In this document: in pieces, positions 1 through 11,994 of the stretch | Numbering within the stretch: the first letter of the stretch is position 1 | How the letters are laid out: the number at the start of each line of letters is the position of its first letter | NCBI GenBank assembly: GCA_016165875.1 | Contig: JABBOT010000004.1 | Span: 31,401,866-31,465,865, forward strand | Source of the DNA: Acanthopleura granulata | Taxonomy: Eukaryota > Mollusca > Polyplacophora > Chitonida > Chitonidae | Direction: 5' to 3' | Length of the DNA: 64,000 nucleotides | Translations under genes and position numbers: made by a program | Notes under the pieces: model-generated | Database searches by the model: none | Told to the model about the DNA's origin: nothing | The model's input: only the letters and a program-made list of their open reading frames with translations

Positions 1-1225
1 ATCAGAGAATGACATTGTACTGTGAAATAATTGCAAATGTTTCAAAACCTTTCTGAAACCACTTTTGAGTTACAGTGCACAGGTGCTTTAATTCCTCAGC
101 ATATCAGACACTCCTGTTTATTTTAAGTCATTTCTTGCATGATGATGTTCTTTAGAGTCATGTCTAGTTGAGGACAAATAATAGGTTACAAATCGATTTT
201 TTTCCCATGTAATTGTGATCCTTAGATCTGAAAACCTTTCGTTTATATTACATGTTCTATGGATGTTAACAAAAAAGTGATAGGCACTAGTGTACGTTTC
301 TGGTTTAATAGATTCGTGTAAATTTATCCAGCCGTCCTTGGGCAGTTAAAAGTATGTGAAAAGACTGGAAAAGTTTGTATTGTATAGAGATTTTTGTGTG
401 GGAAGTCAAGTGATTTTCTGTTTTCTTGGTTGCCTTATTTTGGCTAGGTAAGTTGAGACCTCACAAAACGATATCGAGGATGATGTGATTGAGCTGTAAT
501 TGAAAATTGTGTGAGGTGTGCTATGAACGGGTGTCCTTTGCCGGTCATTAAGTTTCCAAGATAATAAAGGTTTAAACCCACGTCAGCCTTGCGCAAGTAA
601 AAATGGCCTAAGGGCACCATGCTCTCTTACAACTCAAAATAAATTCCAATCTTACTGTGCAATTGGTCCATGAATTTCAGCTCTTCAAACAACAACAGTA
701 ATATTGTGTATGAATTTATTTGGTTATCATTCTGTTGTGTAAAATAAATTTTTTAGTGTTTTTTCATGTAATGAAATGACATATGAACACAAAGTGGTTT
801 TAATTTCCAACACAACTCCTATGATGAAAATTTAAATGATAAATGTTTCAATTATTGTAAAGAATTTAAACTTTTTTTTTGTAAATATGCACAAATACTA
901 TTTGTCTTCTATTTTATCTGAAGTTTTAAGTGTCAGTCTCCACAGTGTCCATCCTGCATATGCAGGAACTTATAAGGGATTATGTTAATCCAAGCAGAAC
1001 AGTGTGATTCTTAATTTGATATCAGTAGGCGGTTTTTCATTATGCTGCCTTGTGCAGGCACCAGCATCTGAATGATGGACACGTTATTTGCAAATAACAC
1101 TTGCTGCACCGTGCTCACCAAGGACCTGACTTGTCTTGTGAAACTAAGTAAAAAATTACATATGCTTCAGCGGCCTGTGTATGTACAATGTATAGCCTCT
1201 GTATAAGGCTCTCTTGTGAATACTT
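1..1225. other. Non-coding stretch, no gene seen
   Basis: AT-rich DNA with stops in all frames and no long ORF. It has several AATAAA-like words (around 562 and 747) and could be the 3' UTR or flank of a gene lying to the left, but nothing in the window proves that. Confidence 0.4.
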
Positions 1226-2205
1226 GTGTTCATTCAGTTTGGGCATGCTGGGGTATATCTATACTGTGTTTATTCACTTTGGACATGCTGGGGGTATACC
1301 TATACTGTAGTCATTCAGTTTAGGCATGCTGGGGTACACCTATACTGTGTTCATTCAGTTTGGGCATGCTGTCCGTATACCTATTCTGTGTTCATTCAGT
1401 TTGGGCATGCTTGGGGTATACCTGTACTGTGTTCATTCAGTTTGGGCATGCTGGGGGTACACCTGTACTGTGTTCATTCAGTTTGTTCATGTTGGATGTA
1501 TACCTATTCTGTGTTCATTCAGTTTGGGCATGTTGGACGTATACCTGTTCTGTGTTCATTCAGTTTGTTCATGTTGGACGTATACCTGTTCTGTGTTCAT
1601 TCAGTTTGTTCATGTTGGATGTATACCTATTCTGTGTTCATTCAGTTTGGGCATGCTGGACGTATACCTATTCTGTGCTCATTCAGTTTGGGCATGCTTG
1701 GGGTATACCTGAACTGTGTTCATTCAGTTTGGGCATGCTTGGGGTATACCTGTACTGTGTTCATTCAGTTTGGGCATGCTGTACGTATACCTATTCTGTG
1801 CTCATTCAGTTTGGGCATGCTTGGGGTATACCTGAACTGTGTTCATTCAGTTTGGGCATGCTTGGGGTATACCTGTACTGTGTTCATTCAGTTTGGGCAT
1901 GCTGAACGCACACCTATTCTGTGTTCATTCAGTTTGGGCATGCTTGGGGTATACCTGTACTGTGTTCATTCAGTTTGGGCATGCTTGGGGTATACCTATT
2001 CTGTGTTCATTCAGTTTGGGCATGCTGAACGCACACCTATTCTGTGTTCATTCAGTTTGGGCATGCTGGACGTATACCTATTCTGTGTTCATTCAGTTTG
2101 GGCATGCTTGGGGTATACCTGTACTGTGTTCATTCAGTTTGGGCATGCTTGGGGTATACCTGTACTGTGTTCATTCAGTTTGGGCATGCTGGACATATAC
2201 CTATG
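1226..2205 (+). repeat. Minisatellite, ~41-bp unit, about 24 copies
   Basis: Each unit reads approximately GTGTTCATTCAGTTTG, then GGCATGCT, then a variable block (TGGGG, GGACG, GTACG or GAACG), then TATACCTRTWCT. Units are 40-41 bp, in direct orientation, and vary mainly in the variable block and in GGGC versus TTC after CAGTTT. The first two or three copies on the left are the most diverged; the last ends near CATATACCTATGCAT. Because 41 is not a multiple of three and the unit lacks stop codons in all three + frames, long overlapping ORFs appear here; they are artefacts of the repeat. The CATTCAG and GGCATGC words are kept in almost every copy, whereas the variable block alternates between a few sub-types. 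Confidence 0.95.
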
Positions 2206-4860
2206 CATATAGTGAATTTTTCCTCAATTTTACTTATAATACCAACATGAGAACTTCAAGATTATGTCCTCAGGTTAATGTTTTTCAAAGGTTAAAGATT
2301 ACTAAGTCTGTTTGAAACATGAGAAAGTTATTAGTTTTTAACATGCACCATTGAGTGGCTGTGTGTGTGTTATCAGACAGGAAACAGCAACTTATCTTAG
2401 TGCACAGGCATTTCATGTTCTAGTTACATATATGTTGAATTTAAGGTTATGGAAATTTACATGTACCCTATTTACTGAAAGATGTTGAATGCAGCAATGG
2501 ACTGATTGCGTTATTATCAGTCCTTTCATGAGAAGAGGGGATCTTCTTTTATGACGAATGTAAAGGTATTAATTAAAAGATTTGTACAATTCGTATGCCA
2601 GAACATAACGTTTAAAATGCTGTTTTCTTTTTAAGTTTTATGCACATTTGAATGGTCAAAAATAAAGCAGTGGCTGTGTGGAACAGTTGTGCCAAAAAAA
2701 AAATAAGAGGAAGTTGTCTTGTGTTTCTTACTTTAGGTTTTGGATGAGCGTCACTTTAAACAAATCTCACCAGCTTTCAAGAAATGAAATATCACAGTAC
2801 TGCCTATGACATTTAGCTGCCATTTTGACATCCCTGGGTGTACAATCTGTTGTGATCACGTGCCAGAGGTATATTTTACACCTGAGCTTTAAGTATGGTA
2901 TTTGGCGAGAACTTCTCCCAAGCATGACCTGGATAGGCCATGTTAGTGGACAGGGATGCTATTTTGGCTATATGGCAGTCTGTACCTGTGACAGTCAGGG
3001 AGGATGTGGTTTGTATCAAATCCCATGGCCCATCTGGCACAAGCCCTCTGAGATGACCTCAAGCTGTGCCACAGCTTATTCTGGGATCGAGGCCACCAAA
3101 TTGGAAGAAAGGTCAGCTAATCCTACTTATGCAATCCTCAAGCCAGCTTAGGCCTAGTTATATTCAGCAGCCATATTTATTTTTGTATATAATGTTTGTT
3201 GTCTATCAGTGGAAGGGTTTTTGGAATGTTACCCCCCCTCCCCCCCAAAGGATTTCTTTATATTACAGGTAATATAAAATAGATGAAGACTAAACTGAAC
3301 TGAGATGAATAAGTGTATTGATGCAGTGTACATGTTGGAAGCCTAAATCACAGATGTATAGAAAGGAAGAATATAAATCTGCATGAATTGTAGTTTGATG
3401 TTAATAAGTCACTTTCATAAAATGTGAAATGTATACAATAAAATGTTTATTTCTTAATTGACTTCTGCAGTTTTGGATTTTACAGCTCCAACATCTGTGA
3501 CAAAAGCACATCATTCTTCAGTGAATGGTCGCCAGTGTAGGCATATTTGTACGTTCCTGTAATAATATTTTATGTACATGAGGGCACCTTCGGTCTCTTT
3601 AAAGCGAATATCATCTAGTCCAAAATCAGCATATATATCTAGCTATATATACCAAAAATTGTATTGATTTTTTAAATTATATTTTATGTGACTAATGGAC
3701 CTGAACTCTGTATTACACAAATCTTTCAATGCTTCTGTCAAAAACAAGTACATGCCTGTTTATGAAATCATGCATTGTAAATTCACTTGACATACGAACT
3801 CTCAACTCGTTCATGCGTACAAAACCTACAAGAGTATGCGTTCATCTTCTTCAGTGTGAATACATGTACATGTATTTCCATGTTGTTGAATCACTGTGCA
3901 ATGCAAGTATACATGTACTTAGGGTGTGCACAAAATTAAATAACTGGATAACTGAATGAATTTTGCATGCAAATTGACAAATGGTAATAAGTAATAAATA
4001 TTTATGCTGTGTTTTCTCAGGTTTAATAAGTTTCCAGCCATTCCACCTCAACCTTTTTATGTATAAGTAAAACACAGGTTGAAGTAGGCTAACTGTTGCC
4101 TGTTTGAGCACTGTTTAGAAGTACACTAGGCCCCGAATGTATTCCTCAACTGCAGTTAGGACCCATGCAGTTAAATTTTTTTAAAAAGTTTACTATGAAT
4201 ACATAATTATTAAATACATGCAGTTTCAATTAATTTAAATTAACCTAACAGATTTTGTTAGATAAGATAAACATAAAAATCTCTATCTGGTCAGCGTAAC
4301 CATATTAAGTTCACGACAAGAACTTCAATTGGAATCGACGAAACGACCTACATGGAAGCACTGGTGGTCTAACTGTTCACATTCGGTCGGAACTTCCAGC
4401 AGAAGCGTAGTTATCAATATACATTGATTCCTCCCATCTCATGATAATAACTATTTATAATGTTAGTGTGTACTAGTTGGGAATTTAGAAGAAGACTCGC
4501 CGCCTTTTGTGATATAACACATACTTTCCATATTAGATTATTTAGCAGCATCAGCGCCAGCTTTGTTATGCATTGTGATGAAATAAATAACAGAGGCATG
4601 AAGGATGACCTGATTCAGCAGATCACTAACGATCACGGCCTACAGTAATCTCTGTTTCTAATCATCTTTTTGGAACGAAATATGAAAACATTTGAGACGA
4701 CTAGAAATTGTTTGATATCTTCCCCGTAATTTATTCAGCACCATTGATTTGCTCTGACCTCTTTCCATTCGAAAACACGACCGCTTGACGGCTTCCCCTC
4801 CCTGCTCAGTCACGTAGGTCGAGTTCTAAAAATAGATGTGCCAAATATGGTAGTCAATTT
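2206..4860. other. Non-coding stretch upstream of BTG
   Basis: No convincing gene. A 108-codon open frame at 2825-3151 (+) has no ATG at its left end and resembles nothing I know. AATAAA words occur at about 2662 and 3438, and short C-rich and T-rich runs occur near 3230. It may contain distal regulatory DNA for the BTG gene, but I see no specific element to name. Confidence 0.35.
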
Positions 4861-4861
4861 G

Positions 4862-4933
4862 TGACGCATGTTCGTTTCATTGGTTCTCGGCTTGAGTGAC
4901 GCATGACACTTACTGACGTCAGCACTTATTATA
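4862..4933 (+). promoter_or_regulatory. BTG promoter: CRE, half-CREs, inverted CCAAT, TATA-like box
   Basis: A perfect palindromic cAMP-response element TGACGTCA lies at 4914-4921. CRE/AP-1-like TGACGCA words are at 4862-4868 and 4897-4903. ATTGG (inverted CCAAT box) is at 4879-4883. A TATA-like TTATTATA follows at 4926-4933, which would put the start of transcription near 4960. The cluster fits an immediate-early, CREB/ATF-inducible promoter; vertebrate BTG2 is known to be stress- and growth-factor-inducible. The site calls are seen directly; their use is inferred. Confidence 0.6.
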
Positions 4934-4959
4934 GCACAGAAATACACAAAGAAGAGACG

Positions 4960-5318
4960 CCATTGCCATCAGAAGGAACAAAGCTCGGCGGAGAAGGGAG
5001 AAGGGAGCCAAGCTCTGTGCTTGTGGGGAGAAAGATATAACACCAGGTTGTTCAGAGAAGAGAGAATTAAGGTACCAAGGGTTGTGGCCATCTATTTTTT
5101 TAACTTTTAAAAGCTACCCGTGAGCTTGTGTTACCCATTTAGAAACGACGCAAAACGGAAAAATTGTTTCTCCCGTCGCCATACTGAAGTTATTTTCTGA
5201 ACTGTCAATTGCCAGATCTGGTGACAAACGAAGCCACTCTATCACTGACGACTTTTTTGCGTATTGGACGACAGATCTACATTTGTGTTGTAGACTTCGA
5301 TGTTTTTATGTTTTGACA
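4960..5318 (+). promoter_or_regulatory. Probable 5' leader of BTG with two upstream ATGs
   Basis: Assuming a start near 4960, the leader has no ATG for about 340 nt. Two then occur just before the coding start. The ATG at 5300 opens a 24-codon frame that runs past the BTG start and stops with TAG at 5372-5374. The ATG at 5308 gives only ATG-TTT-TGA. Both lack a purine at -3, so they are in weak context, whereas the BTG ATG at 5319 has A at -3. This arrangement suggests leaky scanning. Unseen introns in the leader are possible. Confidence 0.45.
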
Positions 5319-5810
5319 ATGAAGGAAGAACTGAAAAGTGCTTGCGATTTTCTGTGCACCCTGATGAAAGGTAGGGGTGTCAGTCAAGAAATGGCGGACT
5401 TCTTTAGTGATAAGTTGCAAAGTATGCTGTGTACGAAATACATCGATCACTGGTTTCCAGATAAGCCTTTTAAGGGAAGTGGTTTCAGGTGTATAAGAAT
5501 CAACCACAAACTGGACCCAATTGTGAAAAGTGCTGGCGAATCCTGTGGATGGACAGAGAGCCAATTGAGAAGTTTACTGCCTCACGAACTGACAGTATGG
5601 GTTGATCCTAGAGAAGTTTCGTACAGATTCGGTGAAAACGGGAGCATTTGTGTGGTTCATACGGAAAGCAGTAACTCTAGTTCTAAACCGTCCCAAATGA
5701 TCTCAGAAGCAGAAATACCTTATCCCCAGCTGTCGTGCAAGAACTTAAGACGAGTTCTACCCAGGGATGGAATGAACCTTCAGCAGCTTGCAGCTTTTGT
5801 CTACAGTTGA
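5319..5810 (+). CDS. BTG: BTG/TOB-family antiproliferative protein (BTG1/BTG2-like), 163 aa
   Basis: An adaptor that, in the known family, binds the CAF1/CNOT7 deadenylase of the CCR4-NOT complex, promotes mRNA poly(A) shortening and restrains cell proliferation. The N-terminal APRO domain fills residues 1-115. Box A spans about 41-62 and includes HWFPDKP and KGSGFRCIRIN. Box B spans about 86-113 and includes LPHELTVWVDP and EVSYRFGENGSICV. The Trp at 94 matches the CAF1-contact Trp of vertebrate BTG2; the family Tyr in GSGYRC is Phe56 here. Length matches BTG1/BTG2 (about 158-171 aa), not the longer TOBs. The ATG at 5319 begins MKEEL as in the family, with A at -3. The C-terminal 45 residues are Ser/Pro-rich then basic and end in LQQLAAFVYS, unlike the vertebrate BTG1/2 tails I recall. 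Boxes A and B lie in one uninterrupted exon, although vertebrate BTG1/2 have an intron between them. Which paralogue it is (BTG1 versus BTG2) cannot be decided. Confidence 0.95.
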   Translation: MKEELKSACDFLCTLMKGRGVSQEMADFFSDKLQSMLCTKYIDHWFPDKPFKGSGFRCIRINHKLDPIVKSAGESCGWTESQLRSLLPHELTVWVDPREVSYRFGENGSICVVHTESSNSSSKPSQMISEAEIPYPQLSCKNLRRVLPRDGMNLQQLAAFVYS

Positions 5811-6270
5811 AAGAGGACCAGTTGAGATTGTTGGCCAGTTTTTGGCAGCTACTTGACGTCAGTTCATCTGTATATAAACACTGCGGATCACGACCCATGT
5901 ATCGTCTCACGGACACAATGTTCACGATTGAATATTTTCATGACAGTAACATTGTAAAATTTTGTGAATATTTTAGTTTATATATGTTAATCATGGTTGT
6001 TAAACAATATAGATATTTACCATTCATATTTGCGCGAAACGAAGGTGACTTGCAATCCAAGGACCTGTGCTTGGCATCAAGGAATTAATTACCCAATCAA
6101 ATGATATGGTGCTGATCTAGTCTTTCAGTTGTGTCATCCATCGTTACGTGCAGAATTCCAGAAATGGTGATGAAGTACAGATTGTGTCATTTACAAATGG
6201 TATTTTGTACAGAGATTTGCTCTTGTACAGTATTTTTTTTTCTCAAAATAAAAATGAATGAGGTTTAATT
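5811..6270 (+). terminator. BTG 3' UTR and poly(A) signal
   Basis: The UTR is AT-rich, about 450 nt, with several TTTA/ATATTT-rich patches of the kind found in short-lived mRNAs. A canonical AATAAA stands at 6247-6252, the first after the stop codon, so cleavage near 6270 is likely. Confidence 0.65.
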
Positions 6271-9200
6271 TCAGTGTATTCAAAGTTTTGCTTGGAATTT
6301 CTTTAGTGTTATGTATTCGAAATGGATGACTAAGAAGTGTTGAAGGCATTAAGGCAACAATGCCCTTAATACGGTTTGAAGAAGAGCAGAGTAGTAGACA
6401 AACCGTTTTGTTCTTTTTTTTCATGCATAGTACAATATGGAGACAGCAGTGGTTCTATGAAGTGTTGTGATTGTTGAAGTGTCAGTGTGGAAAAACAAAT
6501 TGAGCATTTAAAAAAAAATATTTGCATCCTTGCAAGCAGATGTCAAACTTACAGATTTGACCCATCACATGACTTTCCAGCAGCCAGCAGATTCATTTTT
6601 ATAGTTGCTGAAGCAGAAAAGTCCCTGCTTGGAAGCTGACTACCCCTCTGTATGTGCCACTGACACATGCATGCAATAATTGAATGGTGTGGTGTGTTAA
6701 GTTCATGAGTCCGTGAAGAATATGTGGTTAAACTTGTATGATGAAATGCTTGACTCTATCGTAGGCCGAATCAGCATTGCAGAAATTTCTCGAGATTACG
6801 TTAGTTGTGGACGACACAGGGTGGGGGCTCTTGCGCCCCTAACAACATCATAGTTAACCTGCGTGAAATCACGGTAGTTAGTGAGAGCCTCCTCCCTGTT
6901 TCGTCCCAAACCAGTGTGATGTGGAGAGATTTCTGCAGTACCGATTCAGCTTATTACTGCAGAGCCCGGTGTAGATCTGTCAGTGTTTGTAAGCCATTGA
7001 GTTGATGAACACCCATCTGATGGGAAAGTTTGTCAAACAATTGCCCTAAAAGCCCTCCAGGGCTAAACTTGGCCAGAGATCGAACGCCTTTGAAAGCCCA
7101 TTTTTAAATGATACTGTATCGTTATGATGTTGCAACATTCAGCTGATGTCCCTTTGATCTGTAAGATTGTCTCAGTGGCGCAAATCTAGGCAATTTTACG
7201 TTGGGTTAAATTCAGTAATTAATGTATGACCCATAATCATGTTACATACATGTCACATAAATCCTTGTCTCTAACTGATTTTATAAATCACCGTGCCATA
7301 AAGCCATCAAGGTGCAGATACCACTAAGTTGTAATGGTGGAACTACTCTTTATGGCATTAACCAGACTGGCAAGTTCATCTTCAGACAAGAGTTATAATA
7401 CAGACCTTCAAAAGTGACAAGCATTTTCATCGTCTTGGATGGTTCTCTTTTTTTCTTTTTTTTTTTCTTTTTAAACAAAAAGTTCACATTAGATAGGAGA
7501 GCTAGAATGGTTCAGTAATGAGCATAAGATAGTATTTCTGCTTTTCATCCCAGTGCCTCGTTTACAATGAGCAGTTGTCAGATGCCCTGTTCATAGCCAA
7601 AAGATTGTCAAATCATAAGCATCTGTGGAATAATAGTAAATTCAGTCTTCAGAGATGATCTTTTTCTGCGGTCTGGTTACAATGGCTTTTCTGGTCTGCT
7701 GATGAACCCAAACGAAGGCAGGCAAGATCTGTACAACGTGTACTGTTCGTTATTTACATGCCATCATCCACATTCATTTTAATCACGTATACAAGTATGA
7801 CCGAAAGAGTCCAAGATCTGTACAGCTGGTAAACCAATGACTCAATGGTCAGCTGGGTGAAAAACTTGTTTGCCATTTCAATAAAATAAGTTTCAACATT
7901 TGTAGACATCTCCGTGAATGCCTAAGATGTCCTTGTAGCATTACTTCAAATTTGTGCCTATGTACACGGATTAAATCTGCTGAAAAGACACAAGCAGATT
8001 GAATACTTCAGAAGACGAAATAAGACTTTAATGCAAATCATCAGCGTGTAAATGTCTGGTATAATGTGTGGCTATGGCTAGACGATTGATTTTCCATCTG
8101 GCGACAGGAGTTTTGTGACGATATTCTGAAGGACGGATGTGTTAGCCTAGGCTACACGGACCTCCCCGACATACAAACCGTCGCTGTCCTAACGTGCGGG
8201 CACAATTGACGAATAACCTCTACTCTGAATTTTTGACACAATGACTTTAATAACAGGTTGTTTAACAAACGAAAGTGAGAGAACAATATACTAAAACGTC
8301 ACCTTTGCAACAAGCCACAGCGTGACATCACCAGTGGGGCTTTACACCATGCCTGCGCTTGCCCAGCACGATCGAGTGGTGGGTTGAACTCTGCCGTCAA
8401 CTAAGGTGTAACAATGCATGATCGTCTACCGGTGGATGTTCATTGTCCAGTCTTTTATTCTGTAATTAATAAATGTTATACATGCAGGACTAGCAAGTAT
8501 ATAGGCCTTAACATGTACATATTCGTCCGGCAACAGTATCGGGAAGATATGCATCTCGGCTTACATGCAGGAGTTGCATGTAGAACTGAGCTATAACATC
8601 TATATAAGCATGAAAACCCAGCCAAAAACCACATGTGCTCAGTAATATGTATAGGCAGACTCCATGAATCTTTTTCATGTTCAGTCGTATATATCTTCTC
8701 TTGATGTTCTGTAATACATACAGATAAATTTGTGACGCCTGCTTGGTTGTGAATATCTTCACGGTTCAGAGCAAGAAGCCATAAAAAAGAACAAGGTGCG
8801 CGGAGATATCTCGGCCAAGCCTCTAGGCTCAGGTATGGTTTCTGTATATATAATTAGAACAGTTTTCTGTGAGAGAAAAATAAGACAGGCCTATACATAG
8901 TGAGGAATTATTTATGCCATATATATCTGACCGCTATACATAAATAGACCTAGGAGCCAATTCAGTTTACTTCAGCCCTTCCATATACCGCCGTACGGTA
9001 AAGCCTGTGTGATTTTTATTTGTCCCTCGAAAAGGGTTTATGTCCAATTAAATAACATGTTGAGGTCTGTTTGCAACATTTTCTGATTTACCTCTGCATG
9101 AGTTAGATAAGTATCATGCAGGAATTGCTGAAAATAGACCTGAACATTTAAATTAATTGAACTAATATAGCAGCTGAGACATCAGCCAGGTATTGCATGT

Positions 9201-9844
9201 ACATCTAAGGTGCCGTAGCTAATTGAATCAGGTAAAACATACTTTACACTTAAATTTAAACACGCTGAAATTGTACAAACTGAAAGCTTTGTCCGTGTAC
9301 GATATAGCCCATGCACCTAGCTTTATACAATATACCATGTAATATTACAGAATATTTTTGTCTCAATACTATACTGTTTATGAGTGGTAAACGTACATTG
9401 CTGCATCTGGCAAAAATGCACATCCACATAATTTTATGTACATGGAGCAGAACACAAACTGAACAAACTGACGGGGCAAAAATAATAGCCTTTGTGCAAG
9501 TAGAAATTATGACCGATATTACATGAAATTTATAATGGTTGACAAAATTATGCTCACGGCGGTTTAAAACCCCAATGGTGAAAAAACGAATTTATAATGC
9601 ACAAGGTTTCGCGTAGGAATTCACATATATAGGCCTCTGTATGTACATGTTTTAATTTCACAATTCATGTATATAATAATTGTACAGATATAAGAGCATT
9701 CTCTTCATATGCTTTGTGGAGCATATAAGCCTAGACTTCCATTTTGTACAGTTCTATTCTGGTGAAATGTGACTTTGTTCTTTTTCCACATTTTGATTGT
9801 ATATATTTTCAAATCATTCCTCTTTGTTAACGATGAATTTCAAA
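6271..9844. other. Intergenic stretch, nothing identified
   Basis: AT-rich DNA with no ORF resembling a known protein. The longest frame is a 66-codon one at 6805-7005 (+), without homology that I recognise. A poly-pyrimidine run is at 7447-7472. Confidence 0.4.
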
Positions 9845-9990
9845 TTTATTTATTTATGTGATTGGTGTTGTATGCCTTACTCAAGATTATTTCACTTTTA
9901 CCACGGCGACCAGCAGTATGGTTCATGTGAGGAAACCGGGGAGAGCTCGGGGGAAACCCACGACCATCCGCAGGTTGCTAGCAGACCTGA
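9845..9990 (-). repeat. SINE body, 5'-truncated copy 1
   Basis: On the + strand it starts with the TTTATTTATTTATG tail, then ATTGGTGTTGTATGCC, TACTCAAGATTATTTCACTT, and the conserved core GGGGGAAACCCACGACCAT with CCGCAGGTTGCTAGCAGACC. It stops before the tRNA-related head expected on the right. The element is therefore read on the - strand and is 5'-truncated. It shares core and tail with the copies at 23231-23410 and 38219-38425. Confidence 0.8.
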
Positions 9991-11404
9991 AATTCAAATT
10001 ATATACATATATACCTTAAATTTTATTAAATGTATAACCTATTGGGATACCGCCAGAAGTCCGAAGTAGGGCATGTGACGTCATCTTAGCTACGCTGAAG
10101 AATCTAATGTAGTGGCACAGTGAGTAGAACATATATGTCATAAATGAAAACGTTATATGCAACAAGTTTGACGATGCACATCAAAAGGACTTATGACTTA
10201 GAAGTCCTAAATCACCGCAGCGACACTTGTTGGGAGAGGAAATTCCGCCCATACCCCGTTGTTATGGAAAGGCACTGATTCGGGACATCAACTCTGGGAG
10301 AGATTAACTGCTGTGAAAAAATGTGCCTATATATGCTGAACGTTTATTGCCTCATATAACATTTCTCAACGATATAGACTGTACACCACTGCTGGCACTG
10401 ATCTTTGCCTATATACAGACATCGTTGACCTCATACACAACAGTCTTAAAATCACCCCGCCGTGTTTAGGACACGTATGCCTTCAGGTCTGCCTCAGAGC
10501 TGTCATGGGGAATTATAATTTTTAAAAATTTTACACACAGGTTGATATATTCGCATTTCGACTGGAGGCGCCGACATTTCTTGACAGTCCCACAAATAAC
10601 TGATACCTTTTCTAGGTTAAAGATATCAGTAAAAATTAAGAAAAAAAGTTTGGAAAATGTACACATTTAATCACACAGAAAAATATAAAATGAATATTAA
10701 AAATCTGTGGGATTTATTAGCTCACTGCATAATCTGTGCTCTTTGACAAAGGCCTATAAGTGCTAAAATGTTGAAAATTGGCAAAAAAATAGCACATTGA
10801 AAAACAGCTCTATTTGTTATATATTTACAATTTTTCTCTTTATTTTCACGAATACAGAAGTGAGATAAATTTCGAAAGTATTTTTGAAGTCAGTAATGTG
10901 TCATATTTCGGCATATATATATATACTTAGAACAATTGGATAAGTTTTTGGAATACACCAGGTAAAGATGCAGAAGATGGATTCTTGTTTGCTTAATGTC
11001 GCACAAGTATTATGTTATTTATGTGGTCTGATTTTGTATATTCAGTAGATTGTGATATGCGAATAAACCATGTAAATGTGTATCTAAATATATATATATG
11101 TGTATTTGTTAGTTTGATACCTCGCAATGTACTAAGATAAATCGATCAACACATGACCTAGGCTTTTCTGGAGGTTTCGACTTGTGCGCATGCTATCTGC
11201 TGTCAGTCTTTCCTTGTGTCTATGGGGTAGATCATAACAGCCTGAGGGTTTGAGGTCGCGCGCGCTCACCCGCTTATTAAAGTAGATCATGGATGTCGAA
11301 CCGACCTGCTCTTCCAGGATGTTTACCTCAATGTGCAGAAGGGGAATTCCTATATCTAGTGCAGGTTCCAAAAATAGATATGACGTCAACATGAGCAGCG
11401 CGAA
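9991..11404. other. Intergenic stretch, nothing identified
   Basis: AT-rich, with a short (AT)n run near 10913-10924 and another near 11090. No ORF I recognise. Confidence 0.35.
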
Positions 11405-11460
11405 AGGCATACCAGGGGTAACATCCACAGTGGCCCACCTGGTGTTATATATACATGAGA
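11405..11460 (-). repeat. Isolated inverted copy of the 12-kb minisatellite unit
   Basis: The + strand reads CATACCAGGGGTAACATCC then ACAGTGG, which is the reverse complement of the 35-bp unit found at 11995-12390. It is followed by GGTGTTATATATAC, which recurs in direct orientation near 12880 next to another partial unit. Confidence 0.6.
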
Positions 11461-11994
11461 CGAGGATTATACTAAAGCCGACTAAATATTGATGTCTTTG
11501 TTATTGTACTTATTATTGCTGCATAAGAAAAGGCAGGGAATTTGATGTTTTTCATACCTTAAACATGGGTCAAGTCTTCACATGGCCCTTGTTGAATCCA
11601 CAAGGACACCTGTACGTCAGACCATGGAGGTGAAATAGATTTTACCTCCACGGCCAGACTTCCAACAGTTGCAAACATATAAATACAGTACATGTTTAAC
11701 TTGAACAAAGCTTTTGAGCTTAGTTGAATGGGCAGATATAAATGGCATGTATTGATATGGTAGAATGTCTGATTGGCAGGATGTCAGAATTTACATAGTT
11801 TACTAGTTAATCAAACCTGCTGTAGATTATACTGCATCTTACAGAAATAATAATGGCCACTATCTACTGTTATACCCAAAACTTTGTAAATTCAACAGGT
11901 GGTAAACAGTTGAAGTGCCTGCAATTACTTGAAATTGATTGATACCACCATGGATGTCCTACACCTTAATCAGTCACACTTGACTGGTGTTAAC

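Noticed and set aside
1226..2205. CRISPR array
   Set aside because: The units are contiguous, with no unique spacers, in an animal genome.
1226..2315. Five long overlapping ORFs (up to 328 codons) on the + strand
   Set aside because: All are translations of the 41-bp minisatellite in its different phases; the longest starts in repeat sequence and there is no non-repetitive coding part.
2825..3151. 108-codon ORF (+)
   Set aside because: No ATG start, no recognisable domain, no splice context; probably chance in non-coding DNA.
5277..5925. ORFs antisense to and overlapping BTG, including a 117-codon frame at 5735
   Set aside because: Shadows of the BTG coding region and its 3' UTR.
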